Below, piece after piece: positions 1-6,707 of a DNA stretch of 64,000 nucleotides (within the stretch, counting starts at the first letter, position 1; every line of letters starts with the position of its first letter). Under the pieces are notes generated by a model. That model was given only the letters and a program-made list of their open reading frames with translations, had not been told where the DNA came from and ran no database searches. This DNA comes from Pirellulaceae bacterium. Lineage in GTDB: Bacteria > Planctomycetota > Planctomycetia > Pirellulales > Pirellulaceae. Location of the stretch: positions 24,033 to 88,032 of the forward strand of contig JANQLU010000152.1 of the NCBI GenBank assembly GCA_028280445.1, given 5' to 3'. The translations under genes were made by a program, and so were the position numbers.

Positions 1-510
1 ACAATTGTCGTTGCAGCCAGTATTACAACCGGTGTCGCAGCAATCGCGAGAGAACATGCCAGCCATACGGCCACGCAATGAAGACAACAGACCCGAGCCG
101 CCACAGCCACAGCTTTGGTTGCAAGAATCAACGACGGGAGTTTCGCAGCATCCGCGAGAACCAAGTCGGCTGCCAAATTGCAAACGACTCAACAATCCAC
201 CGCGACAACCGCATCCGTTATCGCAACCAGTGTTGCAACCAGTGTCACAGCCGGTATTGCAGCAATGGTTGTGTCGGTGGAAAAAGCCACCGCATTTGCC
301 GCAGCCACGCAATCGACCCATCGAGAAGCTAAAGTTAACGTTGAACAATTTGTTGTTGCATCCGCAATTGTCTGCTGGTGTGTCACAGCATGATGGGGCG
401 CTGTCGCAACCACAGCGGTTCATCATACGGTTGAGCAAGCCTTGTCCATAGCCATCGCTACAAAAACAAACGCTTGCGACCGCCATGGCCATCAAAAGTT
501 TGAATTTCAT
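1..510 (-). CDS. Cys-rich repetitive secreted protein, C-terminus outside the window
   Basis: Read from ATG at 510 (minus strand) with GGAG nine bases upstream; the frame stays open to the window edge, so 170 residues are visible and the C-terminus is missing. Residues 1-24 look like a signal peptide (MKFKLLMAMAVASV, then a short polar stretch). The mature part carries 27 Cys in all, in clusters such as CCNTGCDTGCNTGCD (residues 83-97) and CCDTGCNTGCNDNC (157-170), separated by short LLSRL / LRGRM spacers. The DNA is correspondingly repetitive, which is why other frames here also look open. I do not recognise a family. Dense Cys/Gly/Asn suggests an exported, disulfide- or metal-stabilised protein, which is inference. 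No neighbour informs its role. Confidence 0.75.
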   Translation of the reverse strand, partial: MKFKLLMAMAVASVCFCSDGYGQGLLNRMMNRCGCDSAPSCCDTPADNCGCNNKLFNVNFSFSMGRLRGCGKCGGFFHRHNHCCNTGCDTGCNTGCDNGCGCRGGLLSRLQFGSRLGSRGCCETPVVDSCNQSCGCGGSGLLSSLRGRMAGMFSRDCCDTGCNTGCNDNC

Positions 511-1254
511 TGAGATCATCTCCTGATACTTTTGATTCGCAGCGAAAATTCCAAACACCAGTGCTGCCGAGTTGTTTCAATCCCAAGGGAGAAAATTGCC
601 GGTCGCCAACTAACCAACTGCTCACTCCAGCAACTGGCACCAGGCCTGATGTCGTGGTTTTTTTCCACGCGTTCGGTAGATTAGGTTCTCTGCAAATCGG
701 GGAAAGTCCATTTCCTCTGGCCGTCCTCCGGGCCCGAGTGAGTTCACCAATACTTACTAAAAACTTCTAGTGAACATCAAAAAATATCGACTCCACAAAA
801 ATGGGCCTTGAGATGTTCAAGCTATCATTTGGGGAATTAGTGGGTTCGGTGTTTATGGTGAGGATCGTATCGCCAACAACGACAAACCAAAGTTTGCCAG
901 ATAGAATGATAATTCATGGTCGTTTGGATGTTTCCCATTTAAAAAATTCATCTAAGATAGAATATGACCGTACCGAAATAAGATTAAATTCGATAGTTTT
1001 TAACATTCTCGGTGGTGGTGCCATAAGTGTTAGTGACGGGACTTCGCAACCCGAAGCGTGAGCGAGGGACCAAGATAACCTAGAAATCCACGACAATTCT
1101 GTCCCTCGCTCACGCTTCGGGTTACGATTTTTAGACTGCAACACTTATGGCACCACTACCACATTTTCAATCAACGTGACCCCCTCCAAATGACAGGCTT
1201 GTGATCACCTGGTTTGGCGGTGTTGGTTTCAGCAACCGATAGTTTTTAGTCGAA
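511..1254. other. Gene-poor intergenic stretch
   Basis: 744 bases with no convincing coding sequence. The frames that stay open (for example 801-1061) lack a ribosome-binding site and run into the repeat at 1012-1162. The left end must hold the promoter of the Cys-rich gene; no clear -35/-10 pair was recognised. Confidence 0.6.
1012..1162. repeat. Type A palindromic repeat with an extra outer arm
   Basis: Inner arms: ACCCGAAGCGTGAGCGAGGG at about 1050 and its complement at about 1110-1130. Outer arms: GGTGGTGCCATAAGTGTT near 1014 and AACACTTATGGCACCAC near 1140. Together they make one imperfect hairpin of about 150 bases. Translation across it gives the NPKRERGT and SLAHASGC peptides often mis-annotated in planctomycete genomes. 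Confidence 0.85.
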
Positions 1255-1626
1255 ATGCAAAAAAAACAAATTCCCAATTTGATTTTTCCTGGCGTGACAC
1301 TTTCGCTGCTCGTCGGTTTGATTCTGGTTTCATTTTATGGATGTGATATCAGCAATTTGCAACCGAACCCGCCGCGGGCTCGTTTAGAGATCCATTCGAA
1401 TCGCGTCAATCAAGCTGGCGCATCATCCTCGACGACTGTGCCGAAATCCAATCGAGGTATGCGAGATGGAACAACGCTGCCGCAACGTACCGTTCGCCGG
1501 CCGTCAGATACGACTTTGCCAGGTCGGTCCGGTACCACTCTCCCGTCGCGCTCCGGTACAACGTTGCCCGGTCGCTCGGGTACAACGTTGCCCGGTCGTA
1601 GCAGCACAACTTTGCCGGGTCGCTAA
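1255..1626 (+). CDS. Lipoprotein with tandem TTLPGR repeats
   Basis: 123 residues. An N-terminal hydrophobic segment ends in VSFYGC, a plausible lipobox with Cys30, so the protein is probably lipid-anchored outside the cytoplasmic membrane. The C-terminal third is a run of six TTLPxR units (TTLPQR, TTLPGR, TTLPSR, then three TTLPGR) joined by RSG/RSS linkers and stopping two residues after the last unit's LPG. The middle is basic and disordered-looking. The next gene starts three bases after this stop, so the two are very probably co-transcribed. No family recognised. The repeats are encoded by near-identical DNA (ACGTTGCCCGGTCG), so copy number could vary by slippage. The start is the only ATG giving the signal segment; its ribosome-binding site is weak. 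Confidence 0.7.
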   Translation: MQKKQIPNLIFPGVTLSLLVGLILVSFYGCDISNLQPNPPRARLEIHSNRVNQAGASSSTTVPKSNRGMRDGTTLPQRTVRRPSDTTLPGRSGTTLPSRSGTTLPGRSGTTLPGRSSTTLPGR

Positions 1627-1629
1627 GCC

Positions 1630-2082
1630 GTGAGTGGTGAGCAAATTCGATTTCTGGTTGTTGGAAATTGCGGCGCTGATGATGCCGCCATCGGGTCGAT
1701 GCTGAGCAATAATTTTGATGCGAGTATCGAGCGCGCCAAAAGTTCATCAGAGGCGAGCCGCAAGATCGAGGAACAGAGTTTTGATTTGGTTCTAGTCAAT
1801 CGCATTTTTGACGCGACGGGCGAGCAAGGTGTTCGGTTTATCGCGGAACAGAAATCTCGGTACCCCGATTTGCTGATGATGTTGATTTCGAATTATCAGG
1901 ACGCGCAAGATCAGGCGATTCAAGCGGGCGCCGTGAACGGTTTTGGGAAATCAAAAACAGGTTCTCAAGAGACCGTTTCAACGATCCGACAGGCCATCGA
2001 GGGTCAGGTGTCCATCGCGCATCAGTCTCGTGAAGGGGACGAACAACAGATGGCCGCGGAAAAGTCTGATCCGGCAAGCTAG
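1630..2082 (+). CDS. Receiver-like protein lacking the phospho-acceptor Asp
   Basis: 150 residues from a GTG start three bases after the upstream stop. The pattern follows a CheY-type receiver: strand 1 IRFLVVGN (6-13), strand 3 FDLVLVN (51-57), strand 4 LLMMLISN with Ser87 at the Thr/Ser position, and GFGKSK with Lys107 at the conserved Lys. The usual acidic pair after strand 1 is missing, and the phospho-acceptor Asp is replaced by Asn57. It is therefore probably a pseudo-receiver that binds a partner without phosphorylation. Residues 125-150 are a polar tail. It pairs with the TTLPGR lipoprotein upstream, suggesting a common role that cannot be named. Receiver assignment is by pattern only. 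Confidence 0.65.
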   Translation: MSGEQIRFLVVGNCGADDAAIGSMLSNNFDASIERAKSSSEASRKIEEQSFDLVLVNRIFDATGEQGVRFIAEQKSRYPDLLMMLISNYQDAQDQAIQAGAVNGFGKSKTGSQETVSTIRQAIEGQVSIAHQSREGDEQQMAAEKSDPAS

Positions 2083-2087
2083 GCAGC

Positions 2088-2202
2088 GTTGATTAAATCG
2101 GAAGGCTGTGAATTTGAGCTGAGCGGCAAGGCGCTAGCCGCCGGTATTTGAGGGTTTACCGGCGGCTAGCGCCTCGCCGCTCACATTTGATCAACACTAT
2201 CT
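2088..2202. repeat. Type B palindromic repeat, full-length copy
   Basis: Starts GTTGATTAAATCGGAAGG, carries arms GGCAAGGCGCTAGCCGCCGG and the complement ACCGGCGGCTAGCGCCTCGC, and ends in TGATCAACACT, so its ends are also inverted (GTTGAT / ATCAAC). A second full-length copy lies at 36060-36172. This copy begins six bases after a stop codon and may act as a transcription stop between convergent genes. Confidence 0.85.
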
Positions 2203-2235
2203 AGGCAAAGTCCAGGTTTTTAAACTTCGGCTTAC

Positions 2236-2532
2236 CTAAGCTTCGACTTCCTGTTTTACCTTGGCCACGAAATGAGGCGGTTTGCCTTCGACGCTCAAAT
2301 CGGAAGCTTTTTTCTGAGCTGCTTTTTTCTGGTTAAACTCGTACAGTGCGACCCGTTTCATGGCGTGGTTGAAAACACCCCAGTAGACCTTCATGCGGAC
2401 TTCGACAGGCTCTTTTTTCCGCGATTTACGCTTAGCTTTTTTCTTTTTCTTGATTTTGCCTTCGGCTTCCAGAGCTTCAGCGGCCTCAGCCTCTTCGCGT
2501 TTTTGTTTTCGACTTACGACTTTTCGAGCCAT
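2236..2532 (-). CDS. Small Lys-rich conserved-type protein
   Basis: 98 residues, strongly basic. Residues 1-45 are Lys/Arg/Glu-rich (KRKSRKKEPVEVRMK) and probably helical or disordered. Residues 46-98 are more regular (VYWGVFNHAMKRVALYEF, then KKAAQKKASDLSVEGKPPHF). No signal peptide or membrane segment. The composition suggests nucleic-acid or ribosome association, but that is inference and no family is recognised. It stands alone between a type B repeat and the [2Fe-2S] gene, with 53 bases to the latter. Codon use and a sensible small-protein sequence favour a real gene. Confidence 0.65.
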   Translation of the reverse strand: MARKVVSRKQKREEAEAAEALEAEGKIKKKKKAKRKSRKKEPVEVRMKVYWGVFNHAMKRVALYEFNQKKAAQKKASDLSVEGKPPHFVAKVKQEVEA

Positions 2533-2585
2533 GATTTGAATCTGAGGAATTGATCGAATTGGGTATTTGTGAGTTAAACAACCAA

Positions 2586-2903
2586 CTAGTCTAACGTATC
2601 ATTCTCAGCGTGGCTACTACCGTCTGAATCCGCTTGATCGGGTGCCTTCCCCTTTCCTGAGCGAATGTGTTGTTGCCGCAGCTGGGAGTATTCTTCGACC
2701 GACGGGAAACTTTCGTCGGTTGTCGAATCGGTCGATTGTCGAAATACTTTTTCCAAAAACGGTCGGCACCATCCACACCCTGTTCCGGCACCAAAACAGC
2801 CGGCCAGTTGACTGGCCCGTCGGGGTTTTTCAACTCGAACGAAATTGATGACTTTGCGTTTGGTAACATGAAAACACAAGCAAATTTCGTCATCCAGATT
2901 CAT
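2586..2903 (-). CDS. BFD-like [2Fe-2S]-binding protein
   Basis: 105 residues from ATG at 2903. The frame is open further upstream, but that part would overlap the start of rlmN and contains no domain. The core shows C8-x-C10 in EICLCFHVTKRKV and C43-x2-C46 in GAGTGCGWCRPFLEK, with another Cys at 36. This is the arrangement of the BFD-like [2Fe-2S] domain of bacterioferritin-associated ferredoxin and of NifU/NirB central domains. Family role: electron transfer, for example in iron release from bacterioferritin. The C-terminal 50 residues are acidic and disordered-looking. It is transcribed divergently from rlmN, 83 bases away. No bacterioferritin gene is nearby, so the partner is unknown. Confidence 0.8.
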   Translation of the reverse strand: MNLDDEICLCFHVTKRKVINFVRVEKPRRASQLAGCFGAGTGCGWCRPFLEKVFRQSTDSTTDESFPSVEEYSQLRQQHIRSGKGKAPDQADSDGSSHAENDTLD

Positions 2904-2986
2904 AGTGCGTTCGCGATACAGATGGTGTGGGTAAACTGACGAATTAATCCTAATACAGCGTACGCCAATTAACGACAGAAAATCAA

Positions 2987-4069
2987 ATGCAAAACGATGT
3001 AGAATCTCGGATTCCGTTGTTTTCAACCAGTGGGTCGCTCCATGACTGGTTAGCAGCCAATCAGCAGCCAAAATTTCGCGCCCAGCAGATTGGACAATGG
3101 CTTTATCAGAACCGAGCGACCGGGTTTGATTCGATGACCAATCTGCCATTGGCAATTCGGCAACAGCTTGCCGAGTCGTTTGATTTTTGGACGACAGAAA
3201 TCGCCAAGCATCTCAAATCCAACGACGGAACTGAAAAACTGTTGGTCAAGCTCGACGACAACAGCCATGTCGAATGCGTTTTGTTGCGCGACGGCCATCG
3301 ACGAACGATCTGTGTCAGCAGCCAAGTTGGTTGTGCGATGGGTTGTGTTTTTTGCGCCAGTGGACTGGATGGGGTAAAGCGAAATCTGGATTCCCACGAG
3401 ATTGTGGAACAAATGATTCGATTGCAACATTGCCTTGAGCCGCAACAGCGATTGAGTCACATCGTCATGATGGGCATGGGAGAACCACTGGCCAACGTTG
3501 ATAACGTACTGGCGGCGTTGGATGTGGCGACGGCCGCCGATGGTTTAGGAATCAGTCCACGACGGGTCACGATTTCGACGGTGGGTTTGCCAGCAGCGAT
3601 CGAAAAACTCGCTGGATATGGCAAACCCTATAACCTTGCTGTTTCATTGCATGCTCCGAATGATCTGCTGAGAAACCAGTTGGTGCCCGTCAATGACAAA
3701 ATCGGAATCCAGGCAATCATCGATGCAGCTGATCGCTATTTTGAGATTTCCGGTAGACGATTGACTTTTGAATACGTATTACTTGGCGGTGTGAACGATT
3801 CCACAGATTGTGCGATGGAACTCAGCGAATTGCTGCGGAATAAATCGGCTTTAATCAACGTTATTCCTTATAACCCCGTTCCCGGTTTGCCGTGGGTCAG
3901 TCCATCTGAAAAATCCATTGCGAATTTTGGCGACATTCTGCGGCGAAACAAAATCAACGTAAAATTCCGAGTCCGCAAAGGCAGCGATATCGCTGCTGCA
4001 TGTGGCCAGCTGAGACGGCAACAAGTGACTGAGATTTCTGCGAGCCAGAGCATCGGTCAAACACAGTAA
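2987..4069 (+). CDS. rlmN: 23S rRNA (adenine(2503)-C(2))-methyltransferase RlmN
   Basis: 360 residues, normal for the family. This radical-SAM enzyme methylates C2 of A2503 in 23S rRNA (and A37 of some tRNAs). The cluster motif is GCAMGCVFCASG, Cys116, Cys120 and Cys123. The methyl-carrying Cys of the C-terminal RKGSDIAAACGQL motif is Cys339, and the second Cys of the pair needed for catalysis lies in the radical-SAM core. MMGMGEPLANVDNV and ISTVGLP are further family motifs. It stands alone as a plus-strand gene, divergent from the [2Fe-2S] gene. Start is ATG at 2987 with a weak ribosome-binding site. Confidence 0.95.
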   Translation: MQNDVESRIPLFSTSGSLHDWLAANQQPKFRAQQIGQWLYQNRATGFDSMTNLPLAIRQQLAESFDFWTTEIAKHLKSNDGTEKLLVKLDDNSHVECVLLRDGHRRTICVSSQVGCAMGCVFCASGLDGVKRNLDSHEIVEQMIRLQHCLEPQQRLSHIVMMGMGEPLANVDNVLAALDVATAADGLGISPRRVTISTVGLPAAIEKLAGYGKPYNLAVSLHAPNDLLRNQLVPVNDKIGIQAIIDAADRYFEISGRRLTFEYVLLGGVNDSTDCAMELSELLRNKSALINVIPYNPVPGLPWVSPSEKSIANFGDILRRNKINVKFRVRKGSDIAAACGQLRRQQVTEISASQSIGQTQ

Positions 4070-4204
4070 CCTTGATTAAACTGCTCGAACTCCCATTTGT
4101 TTCGTTGCAATCGAAATAAATTGTTGGTTGAGGTGTTTTAAAAAGCCGATGTTTGAGCCGGCACGAATACCCGAAACACGCGTTCCGTTTATAATCAAGG
4201 ATTG

Positions 4205-4336
4205 GCCACACCATAAGTTTTTGCACCCGAAGCGTTAGCGAGGGACTTTCATGGATTACGTTGAATCTTACAAGCACGAAGCGCTAGCGAGTGGTTTTGC
4301 GCGGTCAAACCACTCGCTCGCGCTCCGTGCTTGTAT
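4205..4336. repeat. Type A repeat, two diverged copies in tandem
   Basis: First unit: CACCATAAGTTTTTGCACCC followed by GAAGCGTTAGCGAGGGACT, matching the left outer and inner arms of the copy at 1012. Second unit: AAGCACGAAGCGCTAGCGAG with a complementary CTCGCTCGCGCTCCGTGCTT about 30 bases on, a complete hairpin. They fill most of the 323-base gap between rlmN and the sigma factor. Nothing else is recognisable in that gap. Confidence 0.8.
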
Positions 4337-4392
4337 CACTTGCGATTTCTCATCTCCACCACCGATATTTCCAGTAACGACTGCGATACAAA

Positions 4393-5106
4393 TTGACACT
4401 GACTGATTCCGGTATTCAAAAAGCGCAAAAATACGAGTTGCTCGACCCTGACGTGCGGCTGATGTTGCAGGTGCGCGACGACAATGCTGGTGCTTTTGAA
4501 CAACTGGTGGACAAATATCAGGCCCATCTGATTGCCGTTTTAGAACACATCATGCCGACCAAGGAAGGCGCCGAAGATCTGGCACAAGAAGTGTTTATGC
4601 GCGTTTACGGTGCCAGGAAAACCTATGCGCCTAAAGCGAAATTTTCGACATGGCTTTTTACGATCGCCAATAATGTTGCCAGCAATGCCATGCGAAAACG
4701 TTCGCGGCGCAAAGAGGTCAATATTCAAGCACCCCCGGCCAGCGATGCGCCGCCACGCCCGTTGGACAACATGGCCAAAGATGCCAGTGGGCTGATGCCG
4801 GCGCGTTTAGTCGACAAAGAGGAGATCGGTGATATTGTTCGCAGCGGGATTCAAATGTTGAATGAACGGCAACGCATGGCGTTGTTGCTATCGAAAATGC
4901 AAGGCATGAGTTACCAGGAAATTTCCGAAGTGATGGGGATTACAACGCAAGCTGTCAAATCGTTGCTTTCCCGAGCCCGTATAAATTTGAAAGCAATTTT
5001 GGAACCTTATATGCATGAAGGAAAAATGCCCAGCGGTTCCGGTTCGGCCGCAGATCCGGAAATCTCAAAAGATCCGTCATCGGACGACAGCGAGGAGACG
5101 CCGTAA
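4393..5106 (+). CDS. ECF-type RNA polymerase sigma factor
   Basis: 237 residues from a TTG start at 4393; no in-frame ATG lies upstream, and the next ATG would cut into region 2. Region 2 is at about residues 33-95 (AFEQLVDKYQ, EGAEDLAQEVFMRVY, KFSTWLFTIANN). Region 4 is at about 155-205 (LNERQRMALLLSKMQGMSY, then the helix-turn-helix ISEVMGITTQAVKSLLSRAR). A 30-residue acidic, Ser/Pro-rich tail follows, longer than usual. Role: directs RNA polymerase to a small regulon. The neighbour 98 bases on looks like its anti-sigma factor, so the pair is probably a signal-responsive switch. The signal is unknown. Confidence 0.9.
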   Translation: MTLTDSGIQKAQKYELLDPDVRLMLQVRDDNAGAFEQLVDKYQAHLIAVLEHIMPTKEGAEDLAQEVFMRVYGARKTYAPKAKFSTWLFTIANNVASNAMRKRSRRKEVNIQAPPASDAPPRPLDNMAKDASGLMPARLVDKEEIGDIVRSGIQMLNERQRMALLLSKMQGMSYQEISEVMGITTQAVKSLLSRARINLKAILEPYMHEGKMPSGSGSAADPEISKDPSSDDSEETP

Positions 5107-5204
5107 AGTGTGGAAACCACTCCAATTGGCAGGTTTTTTTCGAAACAAATTACATGGTTGGTACATTAATAGAGAGATAGGCAAGCAATAGGTTAGCGTG
5201 AAAA

Positions 5205-5699
5205 GTGTCAGACGAAACAATCATCGACGATGAGTTAGTCGCGTACCTCGATGGCGAACTCGATGAAAAACGGAGCGTCGAAGTTGAGCAATTCCTTCGC
5301 GAGCGCCCCGAAGCGCGTGAACGTCTTGCCAAACTTCAGCGAACGTGGGATTTGCTCGACACTTTGCCGCGACCCGAAGCGACTAATAGCTTTACACGAT
5401 CGACCATTGAAATGGTGGTCGATGATGCCAAACGCGAGCTGAGAAAATCAAAGAGAAAGGGTCCGTTTTGGAGCACCGTGATAGCTGCGGCATCGGTCGT
5501 TGCTGTACTCGGTATCGGCGTCGGTTACTTTGTGGTCAATCATTATCAAAATCAACCGACACGAGAGTTGATCCAAGATTTGGACGTCATCGAAAATTTT
5601 GACAAGTATCTTGTGGTCGATGATGTTGAATTCATCAAATTGATGGTCGATGCGGAATTATTTGTTGAGGAGGCGGAACTTGCTCAACAAAAACCATAA
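5205..5699 (+). CDS. Probable membrane anti-sigma factor
   Basis: 164 residues from GTG at 5205. The N-terminus DDELVAYLDGELDEKRS and a helical ERPEARERLAKLQRTWDLL match the anti-sigma fold found beside planctomycete ECF genes. There is no HxxxCxxC zinc motif. A basic stretch (RELRKSKRKGP) precedes one membrane helix at about residues 89-111 (TVIAAASVVAVLGIGVGYF). The extracytoplasmic tail of about 50 residues is acidic. Position directly after the ECF gene supports the role. The next gene overlaps its 3' end by 20 bases, so the two are translationally linked. Confidence 0.8.
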   Translation: MSDETIIDDELVAYLDGELDEKRSVEVEQFLRERPEARERLAKLQRTWDLLDTLPRPEATNSFTRSTIEMVVDDAKRELRKSKRKGPFWSTVIAAASVVAVLGIGVGYFVVNHYQNQPTRELIQDLDVIENFDKYLVVDDVEFIKLMVDAELFVEEAELAQQKP

Positions 5700-6537
5700 T
5701 GCGAATCGCGCCTATTGTTGGATGCTGGGCGCTGTGTTTTTTCCGCTGGTGCTGATTCAATCGGGGGACGTTTATCAGCGACGATTGGAATATGTCAATG
5801 CGTTGAACGACATTCAACGACGCGAACTGAAAAACAAATACGACCGTTTTAAAAAACTGTCCGAGTCTGATCTGAATCATGTTCGATCGTTGCACGAATC
5901 GATCAATCGGGAGCCTAACACCAAACAATTGCAAGTGACGCTGAGCAAATACCACGAGTGGTTGAAAACGCTTCGTCCTCAAGTCCGAGCCGAAGTTTTG
6001 TCGCTCAAAGATCAGCGGAGAATCGAGCAGATTCGTTATTTGCAAGTCAAGCAGCATCAGAAAACTTATGGCATCAAAGACAACTATCGCATTTCCAATG
6101 TTTCCGACATTTCTGTTGTCTATCGCTGGTTGAGAGAGTCCATTTACAAAAATGTACGGAATGAGCGAATTCGCAAGCATCGCGAAAAAACCAACAATAT
6201 GCGCCCAATGTCGATGGGCGATTTTCTAGAATTAATCATCGGTTCTGATGAATTGATCGAGCTGTTTTTCCCGACCGAAAATCTGAACGTTTTGTATAAC
6301 AAGCTCTCGGCAGAATCAAAAATCATGCTTGAGGAACTGCAGAATGACGAGGAACGGTTGGAGTTGGTGATTCAGTGGTGTCGCTCGGTGGTCAAACGAC
6401 GGATTACCAAAGAGCAACGCAATACGGCCTACGAAACGTTGACACCCGAACAAAAAGCGATCGTTGACGGAATGTCGATCGAAAATCGACGTAACTATCT
6501 CGATCGGGTGTATATGCGATTGAAACGAAATCGGTGA
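5680..6537 (+). CDS. Membrane-anchored protein of the ECF sigma operon, function unknown
   Basis: 285 residues. I chose TTG at 5680 because GAGGAGG lies six bases upstream; an ATG ten codons earlier at 5650 would overlap the anti-sigma gene by 50 bases and has no ribosome-binding site. One hydrophobic segment lies near the N-terminus (WMLGAVFFPLVLIQSG). The rest is long, charged and helical (RRELKNKYDRFKKLSESD, SKYHEWLKTLRPQVRAE) with no recognised family. Third gene of the sigma/anti-sigma unit, so possibly a sensor, a modulator of the anti-sigma factor or a stress effector; that is inference from position. Confidence 0.75.
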   Translation: MLNKNHNANRAYCWMLGAVFFPLVLIQSGDVYQRRLEYVNALNDIQRRELKNKYDRFKKLSESDLNHVRSLHESINREPNTKQLQVTLSKYHEWLKTLRPQVRAEVLSLKDQRRIEQIRYLQVKQHQKTYGIKDNYRISNVSDISVVYRWLRESIYKNVRNERIRKHREKTNNMRPMSMGDFLELIIGSDELIELFFPTENLNVLYNKLSAESKIMLEELQNDEERLELVIQWCRSVVKRRITKEQRNTAYETLTPEQKAIVDGMSIENRRNYLDRVYMRLKRNR

Positions 6538-6707
6538 TTTGGGCCGGAAAATCTCTCCCCTCATCAGTGACAGAATCGCTTTTTCTGTAACAAAATAGCT
6601 GGAAAATGCTACCAATAACGACTGGGAACGCCGGTGGGTTGAAAAACGTCTATAATTAAGCGTAATCAACCAAAACCCATCGGTTTCGAACTTTTTTTCA
6701 GGCTGCG

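Noticed and set aside
1..510. CRISPR-like repeated DNA at the left end, and the TTGCCCGGTCG repeats at about 1520-1620
   Set aside because: The repeats are in frame and of amino-acid size, with no spacers of constant length.
801..1061. Plus-strand open frame of 86 residues
   Set aside because: No ribosome-binding site, no recognisable protein, and the 3' end runs into the type A hairpin.
914..1144. Open frame on the minus strand with NPKRERGT and SLAHASGC peptides
   Set aside because: It is the translation of a type A palindromic repeat, a known source of false genes in planctomycetes; the same peptides appear at other repeat copies.
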